Below, piece by piece: positions 1 through 8,519 of a stretch of DNA of 64,000 bases. The position numbers and the translations under genes are program-made. This DNA is from Streptomyces sp. Root1304 (GTDB taxonomy: Bacteria; Actinomycetota; Actinomycetes; Streptomycetales; Streptomycetaceae). Under the pieces are notes generated by a model that saw nothing but the letters and a program-made list of their open reading frames with translations, searched no databases and was not told the origin of the DNA. The stretch lies in NCBI RefSeq assembly GCF_001426405.1, contig NZ_LMEP01000012.1, positions 882,707 through 946,706 on the forward strand, written 5' to 3'. Within the stretch, counting starts at the first letter, position 1, and every line of letters begins with the position of its first letter.

Positions 1-33
1 GGACGGCCCCGGGCGCGAAGCCCGGGGCCGTCC
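1..33. terminator. Terminator hairpin downstream of pepA
   Basis: A GC-rich inverted repeat, ggacggccccgggc / gcccggggccgtcc, surrounds a 5-nt loop and lies just after the stop of the minus-strand aminopeptidase gene. There is no long U tract, which is usual for Streptomyces terminators. Confidence 0.7.
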
Positions 34-48
34 CCGTCACGGTGGTGC

Positions 49-1557
49 TCAGAGCTCGCCGGCCGCCGTGCGCTCGGCCAGCTTCACCAGGGTGCGCACC
101 GAGGAGCCGGTGCCGCCCTTCGGGGTGTAGCCGTACGGGGCGCCCTCGTGGAAGGCCGGGCCCGCGATGTCCAGGTGGGCCCAGGTGATGCCCTCGCCCA
201 CGAACTCCTGGAGGAAGAGACCGGCGACCAGGCCGCCGCCCATCCGGACGCCCATGTTGGCGATGTCGGCGGTGGGGGAGTCCATGCTCTTGCGCAGGTC
301 CGCGGGGAGCGGCATCGGCCAGGCCTGCTCGCCGACCTCCTCGGCGATCTCGTGGATCGCGGCGCGGTAGTCGTCGTCGTTGGCCATGATGCCGAAGGTG
401 CGGTCGCCCAGCGCCAGGACCATCGCGCCGGTCAGGGTCGCCACGTCGACGATCGCGTCCGGGTGCTCCTCGGAGGCCTTGGTCAGCGCGTCGGCGAGGA
501 CGAGCCGGCCCTCGGCGTCGGTGTTGAGGACCTCGACGGTCTTGCCGCTGTACATGTTCAGGACGTCACCCGGGCGGGTGGCGGAGCCGGAGGGCATGTT
601 CTCCGCCAGGGCGAGCCACCCCGTGACGTTGACCTCCAGGCCCAGCCGGGCCGCGGCGACGACGGAGGCGAAGACGGCGGCGGCGCCGGCCATGTCGCAC
701 TTCATCGTCTCGTTGTGGCCGGCCGGCTTCAGGGAGATGCCGCCCGAGTCGTAGGTGATGCCCTTGCCGACCAGGGCGAGGGTCTTCTCCGCCTTCGGGT
801 GGGTGTAGGCGACCCGGACCAGGCGCGGCGGGTTCACGGAGCCGTTGCCGACGCCCAGGATGCCGCCGAAGCCGCCCTTGGTGAGCGCCTTCTCGTCGAG
901 GATCTGGACCTTGAGGCCGTGCTCCTTGCCGGCGGCCTGGACGGCGGCGGCGAAGGTGGCCGGGTACAGGTCGTTCGGCGGCATGTTGATCAGGTCACGG
1001 GCGCGGTTCATCTCCTCCGCGACGGCCTGGGCGCGCTCGGCGGCGGCCTTGAAGGCCTTGTCGCGCGGCTTGGCGCCGAGCAGGGCGACCTCGCCCAGCG
1101 GCTTCTTCGCGTCCTTGCCGGCCTCCTGGTACGCCGTGTAGGCGTACGCACCGAGCAGGGCGCCCTCCGCGATGGCGGCGGCGTCCTCGGCGACGTCGAT
1201 CGGCAGCGCGAACGCGGCCTTCTTCGTGCCGGTCAGGACACGGGCGGCGGTGCCGGCGGCGCGGCGCAGGACCTCGGCGCCGTACGACTCGCCGTCCTCG
1301 GGCACGCTGCCCAGGCCGACGGCCAGGACCAGGGGCGCCTTGAGGCCGGCGGGGGCGGGCACCTTCGTGGCCTCTCCCTCGGCACCCGAGGCGCCCAGGG
1401 TCTCCAGGACGGCGGCGAGCCGGCCGTCGAAGGCCTTGTCGACGGCCTCGGCGCCCGGGGCGACGACGAGCGCCTTCCCGGACTTCGCGACGCCGACGAC
1501 GAGGGCGTCGGCGCGCAGCGTCGCCGCACCGGCAGTGCTGAGAGTGAGAGCAGTCAC
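49..1557 (-). CDS. pepA: Leucyl aminopeptidase (M17 family)
   Basis: Cytosolic dinuclear-zinc leucyl aminopeptidase that removes N-terminal residues from peptides during protein turnover. The 502-residue length is typical of the family. The C-terminal half carries the M17 signatures: GKGITYDSGGISLKP with a metal-binding Lys and Asp, MKCDMAGAAAV, and NTDAEGRLVLADAL, the family hallmark around residues 340-355. The N-terminal third is the poorly conserved M17 N domain. It is divergent from the exopolysaccharide operon that begins at 1873 and is followed by a hairpin at 1-33. The ATG start opens on MTALTLSTAGAATLRADALVVG, as expected for actinobacterial homologues. Confident. Confidence 0.96.
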   Translation of the reverse strand: MTALTLSTAGAATLRADALVVGVAKSGKALVVAPGAEAVDKAFDGRLAAVLETLGASGAEGEATKVPAPAGLKAPLVLAVGLGSVPEDGESYGAEVLRRAAGTAARVLTGTKKAAFALPIDVAEDAAAIAEGALLGAYAYTAYQEAGKDAKKPLGEVALLGAKPRDKAFKAAAERAQAVAEEMNRARDLINMPPNDLYPATFAAAVQAAGKEHGLKVQILDEKALTKGGFGGILGVGNGSVNPPRLVRVAYTHPKAEKTLALVGKGITYDSGGISLKPAGHNETMKCDMAGAAAVFASVVAAARLGLEVNVTGWLALAENMPSGSATRPGDVLNMYSGKTVEVLNTDAEGRLVLADALTKASEEHPDAIVDVATLTGAMVLALGDRTFGIMANDDDYRAAIHEIAEEVGEQAWPMPLPADLRKSMDSPTADIANMGVRMGGGLVAGLFLQEFVGEGITWAHLDIAGPAFHEGAPYGYTPKGGTGSSVRTLVKLAERTAAGEL

Positions 1558-1872
1558 GGTGGTGAAATCTCGCTTCCATTGAGTTCTGTGGCGGTCGAGG
1601 GATGGGCCGACCGTGCCCGCCGCATCGTATTTCGGCCCGGAGAGCGCCGAGAACGAGCCTACGCTCGCTCAGCGGGTTCGCTCACGGCGGCGTTGATTCA
1701 CTCATCCGTGGTGTCTCTTTCATGTTTACCGTTCCGGCCCGGAACGCTCGTCCACACTCGCCTCATTCGCGCAAGGACGACGCCCTCGTCTTTGCATCAT
1801 CTGCATGATCTCCACAGGCCCTGCGTCCCGGCCCCGGGCGCGGCAGGACCTGCCGAGGGGGGACACCACCCG
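1558..1872. promoter_or_regulatory. Divergent intergenic region pepA / exopolysaccharide operon, with palindrome
   Basis: These 315 nt hold no convincing gene and must contain the promoters of both flanking genes. A perfect inverted repeat, cgttccgg-c-ccggaacg, lies at 1730-1746 and is a candidate operator. A short atcat/atgat repeat lies near 1797-1811. A strong GAGGGGGG ribosome-binding site precedes the ATG at 1873. I did not identify an unambiguous -35/-10 pair. Confidence 0.5.
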
Positions 1873-3972
1873 ATGGACTCCGGCCGAATCCGTACGCCCA
1901 GAACCGCGCCCCGCACCCGCCGAGGCGCCCGCGTCGCACCCCGCACCGCCCGCGTCGCGGCCCTCGCCGCCGCCGCGCTGCTCGCCACCGTCGTCCCGTC
2001 CGCGCAGGCCCTCGCGGCCCCCGCGCCCCGGATCGACCTCACCGTCCTCGTCGTCGACGACGGCGGCAGCGCGGTCGGGGCGATCACCGCCGAACTGAAG
2101 GGCTCCGGCGTCCCGTACCGCAGGATCGACCTCGACGACCCGAACCGGCCCGTCCTCGACACGGCCTTCCTCAGCGACACCCTCGACGGCCGCCCCCGCG
2201 CCAAGTACCAGGGCGTCGTCCTGCCGCACGAGAGCGCCTTCGGCCCCGACTCGGCCGAGCACACCGCCCTCCAGGCGTACGAGCGGACGTTCGGGATCCC
2301 GCAGGTCGACGCGTACACCTGGTCGCACCCCGGCGTCGGCCTCGACTACACGAACGAGGGAGGCTGGTCCGGCGTCCTCGACGGGACCACGGCCGGCGTC
2401 ACCGCCGCCGGGCGGGCCGGCCCCTTCGGCTATCTGAACGGGGCGCTCACCTTCGAGGACAACGACCCGGCGATCTCCGAGAGTTACGGATACGCCGGCC
2501 GCCCCCGCGCCGGGTACACCAGCTACCTGGACATGCCCGTCGACGGGGCCGGCGGCCGGGCCAGCCTGGTCGGCGAGTACGCCGCCGACGGGCGCCGCGA
2601 ACTCGTCGTCACCTTCGCCTACAACCAGTACCAGCGGCAGTTCCGGGCCCTCGCCCGCGGCATCGTCGAATGGCTCACCCAGGGCGTCCACCTCGGCCGG
2701 AGCCGCAACTACCTCTCCGTCCACGTCGACGACGTCTTCGCCCCCGACGCCCGCTGGGACACCGGACTCGACTGCACGCCCGGCGACTTCGACTGCGTCG
2801 GCGACGACGGCGAGGGCGCGAACCCGATCCGCATGACGGTCGCGGACGCCCAGTACGCCGCCGCCTGGCAGAAGTCGGCCGGCTTCACCCTCGACATGGT
2901 CTACAACGGCGGCCAGGGCGAGCAGTGGAAGACCGAGCACGGCGGCAGCGACCCGCTCACCGACCGGCTCGTCGCAGACCGCGCCCAGTACCGGTGGATC
3001 AACCACACCTACACCCACCCCTTCCTCGGCTGCGTCCAGGACAACGCCGTCGTGCCCTGGCAGTGCGCCAAGGACACCGCGGGCAACACCCTCTGGGTCA
3101 GCCGCTCCGAACTCTCCGGCCAGATCCGCGACAACTACAACTGGGCCGTCGGCAAGGGCATCTCCGTCGACCGGACCGAACTCGTCACCGGCGAGCACTC
3201 GGGCCTCAGGACCCTTCCCCAGCAGCCCGTCGACAACCCCAACCTCGCCGGCGCCCTCGCCGACAACGGCGTCAAGTGGACCGGCAGCGACAACTCCCGC
3301 GAACCGCAGCAGCGTTCGGTCGGGACCGCCACCGGCGCCGCGAAGACCGTGCCCCGCCACCCCATGAACGTCTACTACAACGTGGGCACCGCCGCCGAGA
3401 TGGCCGATGAGTACAACTGGATCTACACCTCCCGCGCCGCCGGCGGCAGCGGCGTCTGCGAGTCCAACCCCGCCTCCACCTGCCTGCCCGCCCCGCTCCC
3501 CACGGCCACCGGCTACGCCGACCACATCGTGCCGCAGGAAGCCCGCACCGCCCTCTCCCACGTCCTCGGCAACGACCCCCGCCCGCACTACGTGCACCAG
3601 TCCAACCTCGCCGAGGAACGCCTCCTCTACCCCGTCCTCGACCGGGTCCTCGGCGACTACCGGGCCCTCTTCGCGCCCAGCGCCCCCCTGGTCAACCCCG
3701 CCCAGAAGGACGTCGGCACCGAACTGACCCGCCGCACCGCCTGGGACCAGGCCCTCGCCGCCGGCAAGGTCACCGCCTACCGCGTCGGCGGCACGGTCAC
3801 CGTCAAGGCCCCCGCCGGCGTCGCGGCGCCCGTCACCGCCCCCGAGGGCACCCGCAAGCGGCTCCTCCTCGGCACCACCGCCTTCGGGACGCCCTACGCC
3901 GGGACCCGCTCCGCCTGGACCACGCCCGAACTGCTCCAGACCAGCGTCACACTCACGCTCCCGACCGCCTGA
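1873..3972 (+). CDS. Secreted Agd3-like polysaccharide deacetylase (CE18-type, NodB-like)
   Basis: Predicted extracellular carbohydrate deacetylase of 699 residues. An Arg-rich N terminus and hydrophobic segment (about residues 28-49) form a signal peptide ending near ALA-AP. The next ~230 residues, starting with a Rossmann-like LTVLVVDDGGSAVGAI, match the region preceding the catalytic domain in the Aspergillus Agd3 family. The deacetylase core shows a NodB-like Asp pair (SVHVDDVF, D286-D287), HTYTH (H378, H382) for metal binding, and a conserved HQSN near residue 575. Agd3 N-deacetylates galactosaminogalactan; acting on a GalNAc polymer here is inference. The start is set by GAGGGGGG about 10 nt upstream of ATG; a longer open frame upstream is an artefact of the antisense of pepA. 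First gene of a five-gene operon. Confidence 0.82.
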   Translation: MDSGRIRTPRTAPRTRRGARVAPRTARVAALAAAALLATVVPSAQALAAPAPRIDLTVLVVDDGGSAVGAITAELKGSGVPYRRIDLDDPNRPVLDTAFLSDTLDGRPRAKYQGVVLPHESAFGPDSAEHTALQAYERTFGIPQVDAYTWSHPGVGLDYTNEGGWSGVLDGTTAGVTAAGRAGPFGYLNGALTFEDNDPAISESYGYAGRPRAGYTSYLDMPVDGAGGRASLVGEYAADGRRELVVTFAYNQYQRQFRALARGIVEWLTQGVHLGRSRNYLSVHVDDVFAPDARWDTGLDCTPGDFDCVGDDGEGANPIRMTVADAQYAAAWQKSAGFTLDMVYNGGQGEQWKTEHGGSDPLTDRLVADRAQYRWINHTYTHPFLGCVQDNAVVPWQCAKDTAGNTLWVSRSELSGQIRDNYNWAVGKGISVDRTELVTGEHSGLRTLPQQPVDNPNLAGALADNGVKWTGSDNSREPQQRSVGTATGAAKTVPRHPMNVYYNVGTAAEMADEYNWIYTSRAAGGSGVCESNPASTCLPAPLPTATGYADHIVPQEARTALSHVLGNDPRPHYVHQSNLAEERLLYPVLDRVLGDYRALFAPSAPLVNPAQKDVGTELTRRTAWDQALAAGKVTAYRVGGTVTVKAPAGVAAPVTAPEGTRKRLLLGTTAFGTPYAGTRSAWTTPELLQTSVTLTLPTA

Positions 3973-3997
3973 CCAGCACGTTCTGGGGGGAACGCAC

Positions 3998-5545
3998 ATG
4001 CCGAGCCGTGGCCGTCACGTCACCATGCTCACCGAAGGCACCTATCCGCACGTCCACGGCGGCGTCAGCACCTGGTGCGACCAGCTCGTCCGCGGCATGC
4101 CCGAGGTCGACTTCGAGATCCTCGCCCTCACCGGCAGCGGCCGCGAGCCCGTCACCTGGGAGCTGCCGTCCAACGTCACCCGGCACACCGCGTACCCCCT
4201 CTGGGGACTTCCGCAGGGGCCGGCCGCGCCCATCCGCGCGCGCCGGCCCCTGCGGGGGCGTACGCGCCGCCGCTTCCTCGACGCGTACGAACGCGTCCTG
4301 CTCGCCCTCCTCGACCCCGAGGCGGACTGCGACTTCGGCACCGGCCTGTACGAACTGGCCGAACTCGCCCGGCAGGGAAGGCTGACCACGGCCCTGCGCT
4401 CCGAGGCGGCGCTGCGCTCCCTGATGTGGATCTGGACCATGCCCCATCTGCCGACGCTCGCCGCCCGGCCCACCGTCCACGACGCGCTCACCGCCACCGA
4501 CCTGCTCGAACACGCCCTGCGGCCACTCGCCGCCCGGATATCCACCGACGGCGTCGCGCACGCCGTCTCCAGCGGCCTCGCCACCCTGCCGGCGCTCGCC
4601 GCACAGCACTTCGAAGGGGTGCCCTTCCTGCTCACCGAACACGGCATCTACCTCCGCGAGCGCTACCTCGGCTACCGCACCGACACACAGCGCTGGCCCG
4701 TCAAGGCCCTCATGCTCGGCTTCTACCGCGAGCTCAACACCCTCGGCTACCGCAAGGCCGACCTCATCACCCCCTGCAACCACTACAACCGGCGCTGGGA
4801 GGAGCGCGGCGGCGCCCCCGTCGACCGCATCCGCACCGTCTACAACGGCGTCGACCCGGCCCTCTTCCCCGAGGCCGGACCCGAACCGGAGACACCCACC
4901 CTCAGCTGGTGCGGACGCGTCGACCCCATCAAGGACCTCGAAACCCTGATCAGGGCGTACGCGATCTGCCGGGCCGAACTCCCGGCGCTGCGGCTCCGGT
5001 TGTTCGGCCCGGTCCCCGCCGGGAACGAGGACTACCTCACCCGGCTGGAGAAGCTCGCCGCCGAACTCGGCGTCACCGACGGCCTCACCTTCGAGGGCCG
5101 GATCTCGGACGTGCCCTCCGCCTACGCGGCCGGCAGCGTGGTCATGCTCTCCTCCATCAGCGAGGGCTTCCCCTTCTCCCTCATCGAGGCCATGTCCTGC
5201 GGCCGCGCCACCGTCTCCACCGACGTCGGCGGGGTACGGGAGGCCGTCGGCGACGCCGGGATCGTCGTCCCGCCCCGCGAACCGGCCGTCATGGCCGCCG
5301 CCGTCACCGCGCTCCTGCGCGACGGGGCCCACCGCGCCGAACTCGGCCGCCAGGCCCGGCAACGGGTGATCGACCGCTTCACCCTGCACCGCTCGGTCGA
5401 CGGCTTCCGCCAGATCTACCGCGAACTCGCGGGCGACCGGATCGGACCCGTACGCCCCGTCACCCACCCCAAGCCGTGGCCGGTCCGCCTGCCCGCGCCC
5501 CGCCGCATCACCCCCACCCTCGTCGCGGGAGGCACCCCGGCATGA
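3998..5545 (+). CDS. PelF-like GT4 glycosyltransferase
   Basis: Predicted cytoplasmic retaining glycosyltransferase of 515 residues that would polymerise a nucleotide-sugar, UDP-GalNAc in the Pel system. The N terminus has the PelF-type signature TEGTYPHVHGGVSTWCDQL. The C-terminal GT-B domain has LSWCGRVDPIKDLETLI and the EX7E-type motif EGFPFSLIEAMSCG, followed by ATVSTDVGGVREAVG. The ATG follows a GGGGGG ribosome-binding site, 25 nt after the deacetylase stop, and its stop overlaps the next ATG (ATGA), so the genes are translationally coupled. Family assignment is firm; the substrate is inferred from PelF and from the neighbouring GalN-polymer enzymes. Confidence 0.88.
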   Translation: MPSRGRHVTMLTEGTYPHVHGGVSTWCDQLVRGMPEVDFEILALTGSGREPVTWELPSNVTRHTAYPLWGLPQGPAAPIRARRPLRGRTRRRFLDAYERVLLALLDPEADCDFGTGLYELAELARQGRLTTALRSEAALRSLMWIWTMPHLPTLAARPTVHDALTATDLLEHALRPLAARISTDGVAHAVSSGLATLPALAAQHFEGVPFLLTEHGIYLRERYLGYRTDTQRWPVKALMLGFYRELNTLGYRKADLITPCNHYNRRWEERGGAPVDRIRTVYNGVDPALFPEAGPEPETPTLSWCGRVDPIKDLETLIRAYAICRAELPALRLRLFGPVPAGNEDYLTRLEKLAAELGVTDGLTFEGRISDVPSAYAAGSVVMLSSISEGFPFSLIEAMSCGRATVSTDVGGVREAVGDAGIVVPPREPAVMAAAVTALLRDGAHRAELGRQARQRVIDRFTLHRSVDGFRQIYRELAGDRIGPVRPVTHPKPWPVRLPAPRRITPTLVAGGTPA

Positions 5546-7074
5546 GCGGCTCCCTCTGGCTGAGACGCCCGACCACCCACACCCCGCTCCCGGCGATCCC
5601 GCGCCCCCGCGCGCAGACCCCGGGGGCGCCCGGAGGACCCGGCAGGGGCGCGGACGCCGACACCGCGCCCCCGACGGGCCCCGGCCGCACCGGCGACGGC
5701 CACCCCGCCCCGGCCCGGGACCCGGCCCCGGACCCCACCGGGGGCGGACTCGCCGCCGACCCGCTCGACGAACTCGCCGAGCGGCTCGGGGGACTCGCCT
5801 CCGTCGCCGTCCACCCCGACGAGATCGCCGCCCTCCTCGAGTCCGACGGCATGACCGACGACCACATCCGGCTCACCTACGGCCGCGCCGACTCCTTCGA
5901 GCTCGCCGAGGACCTCTACGCGCGCGTGGAGCGGCGCCACCCCGCCCCGGAGGCACCGCCCGCCGGGCCCTGGCACAGCGGACTCGCGGGCTGCCTCCTG
6001 CGCGGCCTCGTCTTCGCGCTGCCAGGCCTCGCGTACGTCCTCGCCTCACCCCTGCTCGCCGGGGAACACGGCCGGTTCGGGCTCCCCGGCGGCACCGTCC
6101 CGCTCCTCGCGGGCGCCGTCACCGGCTGGGTCTGGAACCAGGCCCTCTCCCACCGCGCGTACACCTGGCTCGGCCTCGGCGACCGGCCCGCCGCCGCCCG
6201 CACCCTGCTCCTCGGCGCCCCGGCGGGCGCCCTGGCCGGCACGGCCGTCGCCCTCGCGGCCGCCGCGCCCGGCGAGCTCCCGGCCGCCCTCTTCGCCGCC
6301 GGGCAGTCGCTCTACCTGGCCGCCGCGACCGTCCTCCTCGTCCTCGGCCGCGAACGGGCCCTGCTCTGCGCCCTGCTGCCGCTCGCCGGAGCCGTCCCCG
6401 CCTTCCGCTGGGACCTGCCCGACCCGCTGCGCGCCGCCCTCCTCCTCGCCGCGCTCACCGCCAGCACCGTCTTCGCCGGGCTGGTGCTCCGGCCGGGCGC
6501 GCGGCGCGGCGCGGCGGGACGCGGCGGCCCGCCGCGCGCGGCCTCCCTCCCGTACGGACTGTTCGGCCTCGGCAGCGGTCTCCTCGTGCTGCACGCGGGC
6601 GTCGGCGACACGCCAGTGAGCGGGGCGGGCGCGGTGATAGCGCTGACCCTCTCCATGGGGCCCGCCGAGTGGCTGCTGCACCGCTTCCGGGGCGAGAGCC
6701 TGACCCGGCTGCGGACCCTGGCCACCGCCCGCGAGTTCCGCCGCGCGGTCACCGGCACCCTGGTGCTCTGCCTCGGCGGCTACCTCACCGTCCTCGTCGG
6801 GCTCGCCCTCACCGTGACCCTGGCCTGGCCGGGGGCGCCCCCGCCGGCGCTCCCGCGGCTCCTCACCCTGCTCCTGATCGGGACCGTGCTGTGGCTGGGG
6901 CTGCTGCTCCAGGCCTTCGGCGCGGTGCTGAGCGCCGCCGCGGTGTGCCTGCTCGCGGCGGCGGCACAGACCGCGGAACCCGCCGCGGGCCCGGTGGCGG
7001 CCGGGGGAGCGGCCGCCGTGCTCGCCGTACTCACCTGTGTTCTGCTGGTACGACCGACCGCCCACCGCGTCTAG
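5542..7074 (+). CDS. Polytopic membrane protein in the PelG position of the exopolysaccharide operon
   Basis: 510-residue integral membrane protein. Residues 1 to about 145 are hydrophilic: a Pro/Gly/Ala-rich linker, then a short ordered stretch with VHPDEIAALLESDGMTDDHI and LTYGRADSFELAEDLYARV. About 11-12 hydrophobic segments follow from residue 150 to the C terminus. Topology and position directly after a PelF-like enzyme match PelG, the MATE-like inner-membrane partner for Pel export; this is inference because the helices carry no sequence signature I can match. ATGA overlap with the glycosyltransferase. The next gene begins 12 nt after its TAG stop. Confidence 0.72.
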   Translation: MSGSLWLRRPTTHTPLPAIPRPRAQTPGAPGGPGRGADADTAPPTGPGRTGDGHPAPARDPAPDPTGGGLAADPLDELAERLGGLASVAVHPDEIAALLESDGMTDDHIRLTYGRADSFELAEDLYARVERRHPAPEAPPAGPWHSGLAGCLLRGLVFALPGLAYVLASPLLAGEHGRFGLPGGTVPLLAGAVTGWVWNQALSHRAYTWLGLGDRPAAARTLLLGAPAGALAGTAVALAAAAPGELPAALFAAGQSLYLAAATVLLVLGRERALLCALLPLAGAVPAFRWDLPDPLRAALLLAALTASTVFAGLVLRPGARRGAAGRGGPPRAASLPYGLFGLGSGLLVLHAGVGDTPVSGAGAVIALTLSMGPAEWLLHRFRGESLTRLRTLATAREFRRAVTGTLVLCLGGYLTVLVGLALTVTLAWPGAPPPALPRLLTLLLIGTVLWLGLLLQAFGAVLSAAAVCLLAAAAQTAEPAAGPVAAGGAAAVLAVLTCVLLVRPTAHRV

Positions 7075-7086
7075 GGGACCCGGCCC

Positions 7087-7704
7087 GTGAATCGTTTCCT
7101 CCTGGTGCCGTTCTACGAGCACCCGGCCGACCGTCCCGAGGCCTGGTCGGCGCTCGTGGACGCGGCCCCGTCCCTGTACGGCGTCGTCGTCAACCCGGCG
7201 AGCGGCGCGGGCGAGGCGCCCGACCCGGCGTTCGCGGAGAGCGCCGGACGGCTGCGCGCGGCCGGCGTCCGGCTCCTCGGCTACGCGGACACCGCCTACG
7301 GGCGCCGCCCGCACGCCGAGGTCGTCACCGACCTGCTCCGGCACCGCGACTGGTACGGCACCGACGGCGCCTTCCTCGACCAGGTGTCGACCGCGCCCGC
7401 CGCCCTCGGCCACTACCGCCGGATCGCGGTCGCGGCCCGCTCCGCCGGAGCGGGGACCCTGGTGCTCAACCACGGCGCCCACCCCGACCCGGGATACGAG
7501 GAGTTCGCCGACCTCCTCGTCACCTTCGAGGGCCCCTGGGACACCTACCGGGCGCTCGACCTGCCGGTCGCCCCGCACTACTGCCACCTCGTCTACGCCG
7601 CCCCGCCCGGCGTCCGCCCCGCCACCCCGGTGCACTGCGCCGTCCCCGGCACCGGCGCCCACCCCTGGGGCACCCTTCCGCACCTCCTGGAGCCCGCCCG
7701 ATGA
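7087..7704 (+). CDS. Spherulin-4 / GH135 (Sph3)-like glycoside hydrolase
   Basis: 205-residue single-domain protein of the spherulation-specific family 4. It opens with FLLVPFYEHP and contains YGVVVNPASGAG, LLGYADTAYGRR, WYGTDGAFLDQVS and a late NHGAHPDPGYEEFADLLVTFEG, which matches the family's conserved N-x-G...P...Y...D...FE arrangement. The fungal member Sph3 (GH135) cleaves GalNAc-containing galactosaminogalactan. There is no signal peptide or membrane anchor with this GTG start, so either the protein is cytoplasmic or export is not recognisable. The ribosome-binding site AGGGGAC overlaps the upstream stop codon. The stop overlaps the following ATG. Confidence 0.8.
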   Translation: MNRFLLVPFYEHPADRPEAWSALVDAAPSLYGVVVNPASGAGEAPDPAFAESAGRLRAAGVRLLGYADTAYGRRPHAEVVTDLLRHRDWYGTDGAFLDQVSTAPAALGHYRRIAVAARSAGAGTLVLNHGAHPDPGYEEFADLLVTFEGPWDTYRALDLPVAPHYCHLVYAAPPGVRPATPVHCAVPGTGAHPWGTLPHLLEPAR

Positions 7705-8489
7705 GACGAACGCTGCCCCTGCTCGCGGGGCTGCTGCTCCTCGCCACGGCCTGCACGACGGCCCCCGACCCGGACCCGAAGCGGAGCGAGGGCCGCTGGC
7801 AGCCGAAGCCGGGTCTGACCTGGCAGTGGCAGCTCAGCGGGAAGCTCGACCCGACCGTCGACGTCCCCGTGTACGACATCGACGGCTTCGACCACCCGGC
7901 GTCCGCCGTCGCGGACCTGCACCGCAGGGGCCGCAAGGTCATCTGCTACCTCTCCACCGGCGCCTGGGAGGACTTCCGCCCCGACGCGGCGGACTTCCCG
8001 AAGTCCGTCCTCGGCAAGGGCAACGGCTGGGAGGGCGAACGCTGGCTCGACATCCGCCGCACCGACGTCCTCGAACCGCTCATGGCGAAGCGCCTCGACC
8101 TGTGCCGGGACAAGGGCTTCGACGCCGTCGAACCCGACAACATGGACGGCTACCGCAACCGCACCGGCTTTCCCCTCACCGCCGCCGACCAGCTCCGCTA
8201 CAACCGGCTGATCGCCCGCCTGGCCCATGACCGCGGCCTGGCGGTCGGCCTCAAGAACGACCTGGACCAGATCCCGCAGCTGCTCCCGGACTTCGACTTC
8301 GCGGTGAACGAGCAGTGCGCGGAGTACGACGAGTGCGGCCGGCTCGCCCCGTTCGTGACGGCGGGCAAGGCCGTCTTCCACGTCGAGTACGAACTGACGA
8401 CGGCCCAGTTCTGCCCGCAGGCCCGGAAGCTGGGCCTCAGCTCCATGCTCAAGCACTACGACCTGGGGGTGTGGCGCCGGCCCTGCTGA
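7701..8489 (+). CDS. GH114 endo-alpha-1,4-polygalactosaminidase-like lipoprotein
   Basis: 262-residue exported glycoside hydrolase. The N terminus is a lipoprotein signal, LLAGLLLLATAC, with lipid attachment at Cys18. The GH114 TIM-barrel signatures follow: VPVYDIDGFDH, VICYLSTGAWEDFRPD, RWLDIRR, GFDAVEPDNMDGYRN (acidic residues near the expected active site), VGLKNDLDQIP and FAVNEQCAEY. The fungal homologue Ega3 cleaves polygalactosamine stretches in galactosaminogalactan. The surface anchoring suggests trimming or release of a deacetylated GalN polymer made by the operon. ATGA overlap with the GH135-like gene. Last gene of the operon, convergent with cobS. Confidence 0.86.
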   Translation: MRRTLPLLAGLLLLATACTTAPDPDPKRSEGRWQPKPGLTWQWQLSGKLDPTVDVPVYDIDGFDHPASAVADLHRRGRKVICYLSTGAWEDFRPDAADFPKSVLGKGNGWEGERWLDIRRTDVLEPLMAKRLDLCRDKGFDAVEPDNMDGYRNRTGFPLTAADQLRYNRLIARLAHDRGLAVGLKNDLDQIPQLLPDFDFAVNEQCAEYDECGRLAPFVTAGKAVFHVEYELTTAQFCPQARKLGLSSMLKHYDLGVWRRPC

Positions 8490-8519
8490 CGGGGGAGCGG
8501 CCGGCGCGCCACGGGCGGG

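Noticed and set aside
148..1870. Long open frame on the plus strand running through pepA into the deacetylase gene
   Set aside because: The part before 1873 is antisense to pepA, Gly/Arg/Asp-rich, and lacks a ribosome-binding site. High GC creates such frames on the opposite strand; the true start is the ATG at 1873.
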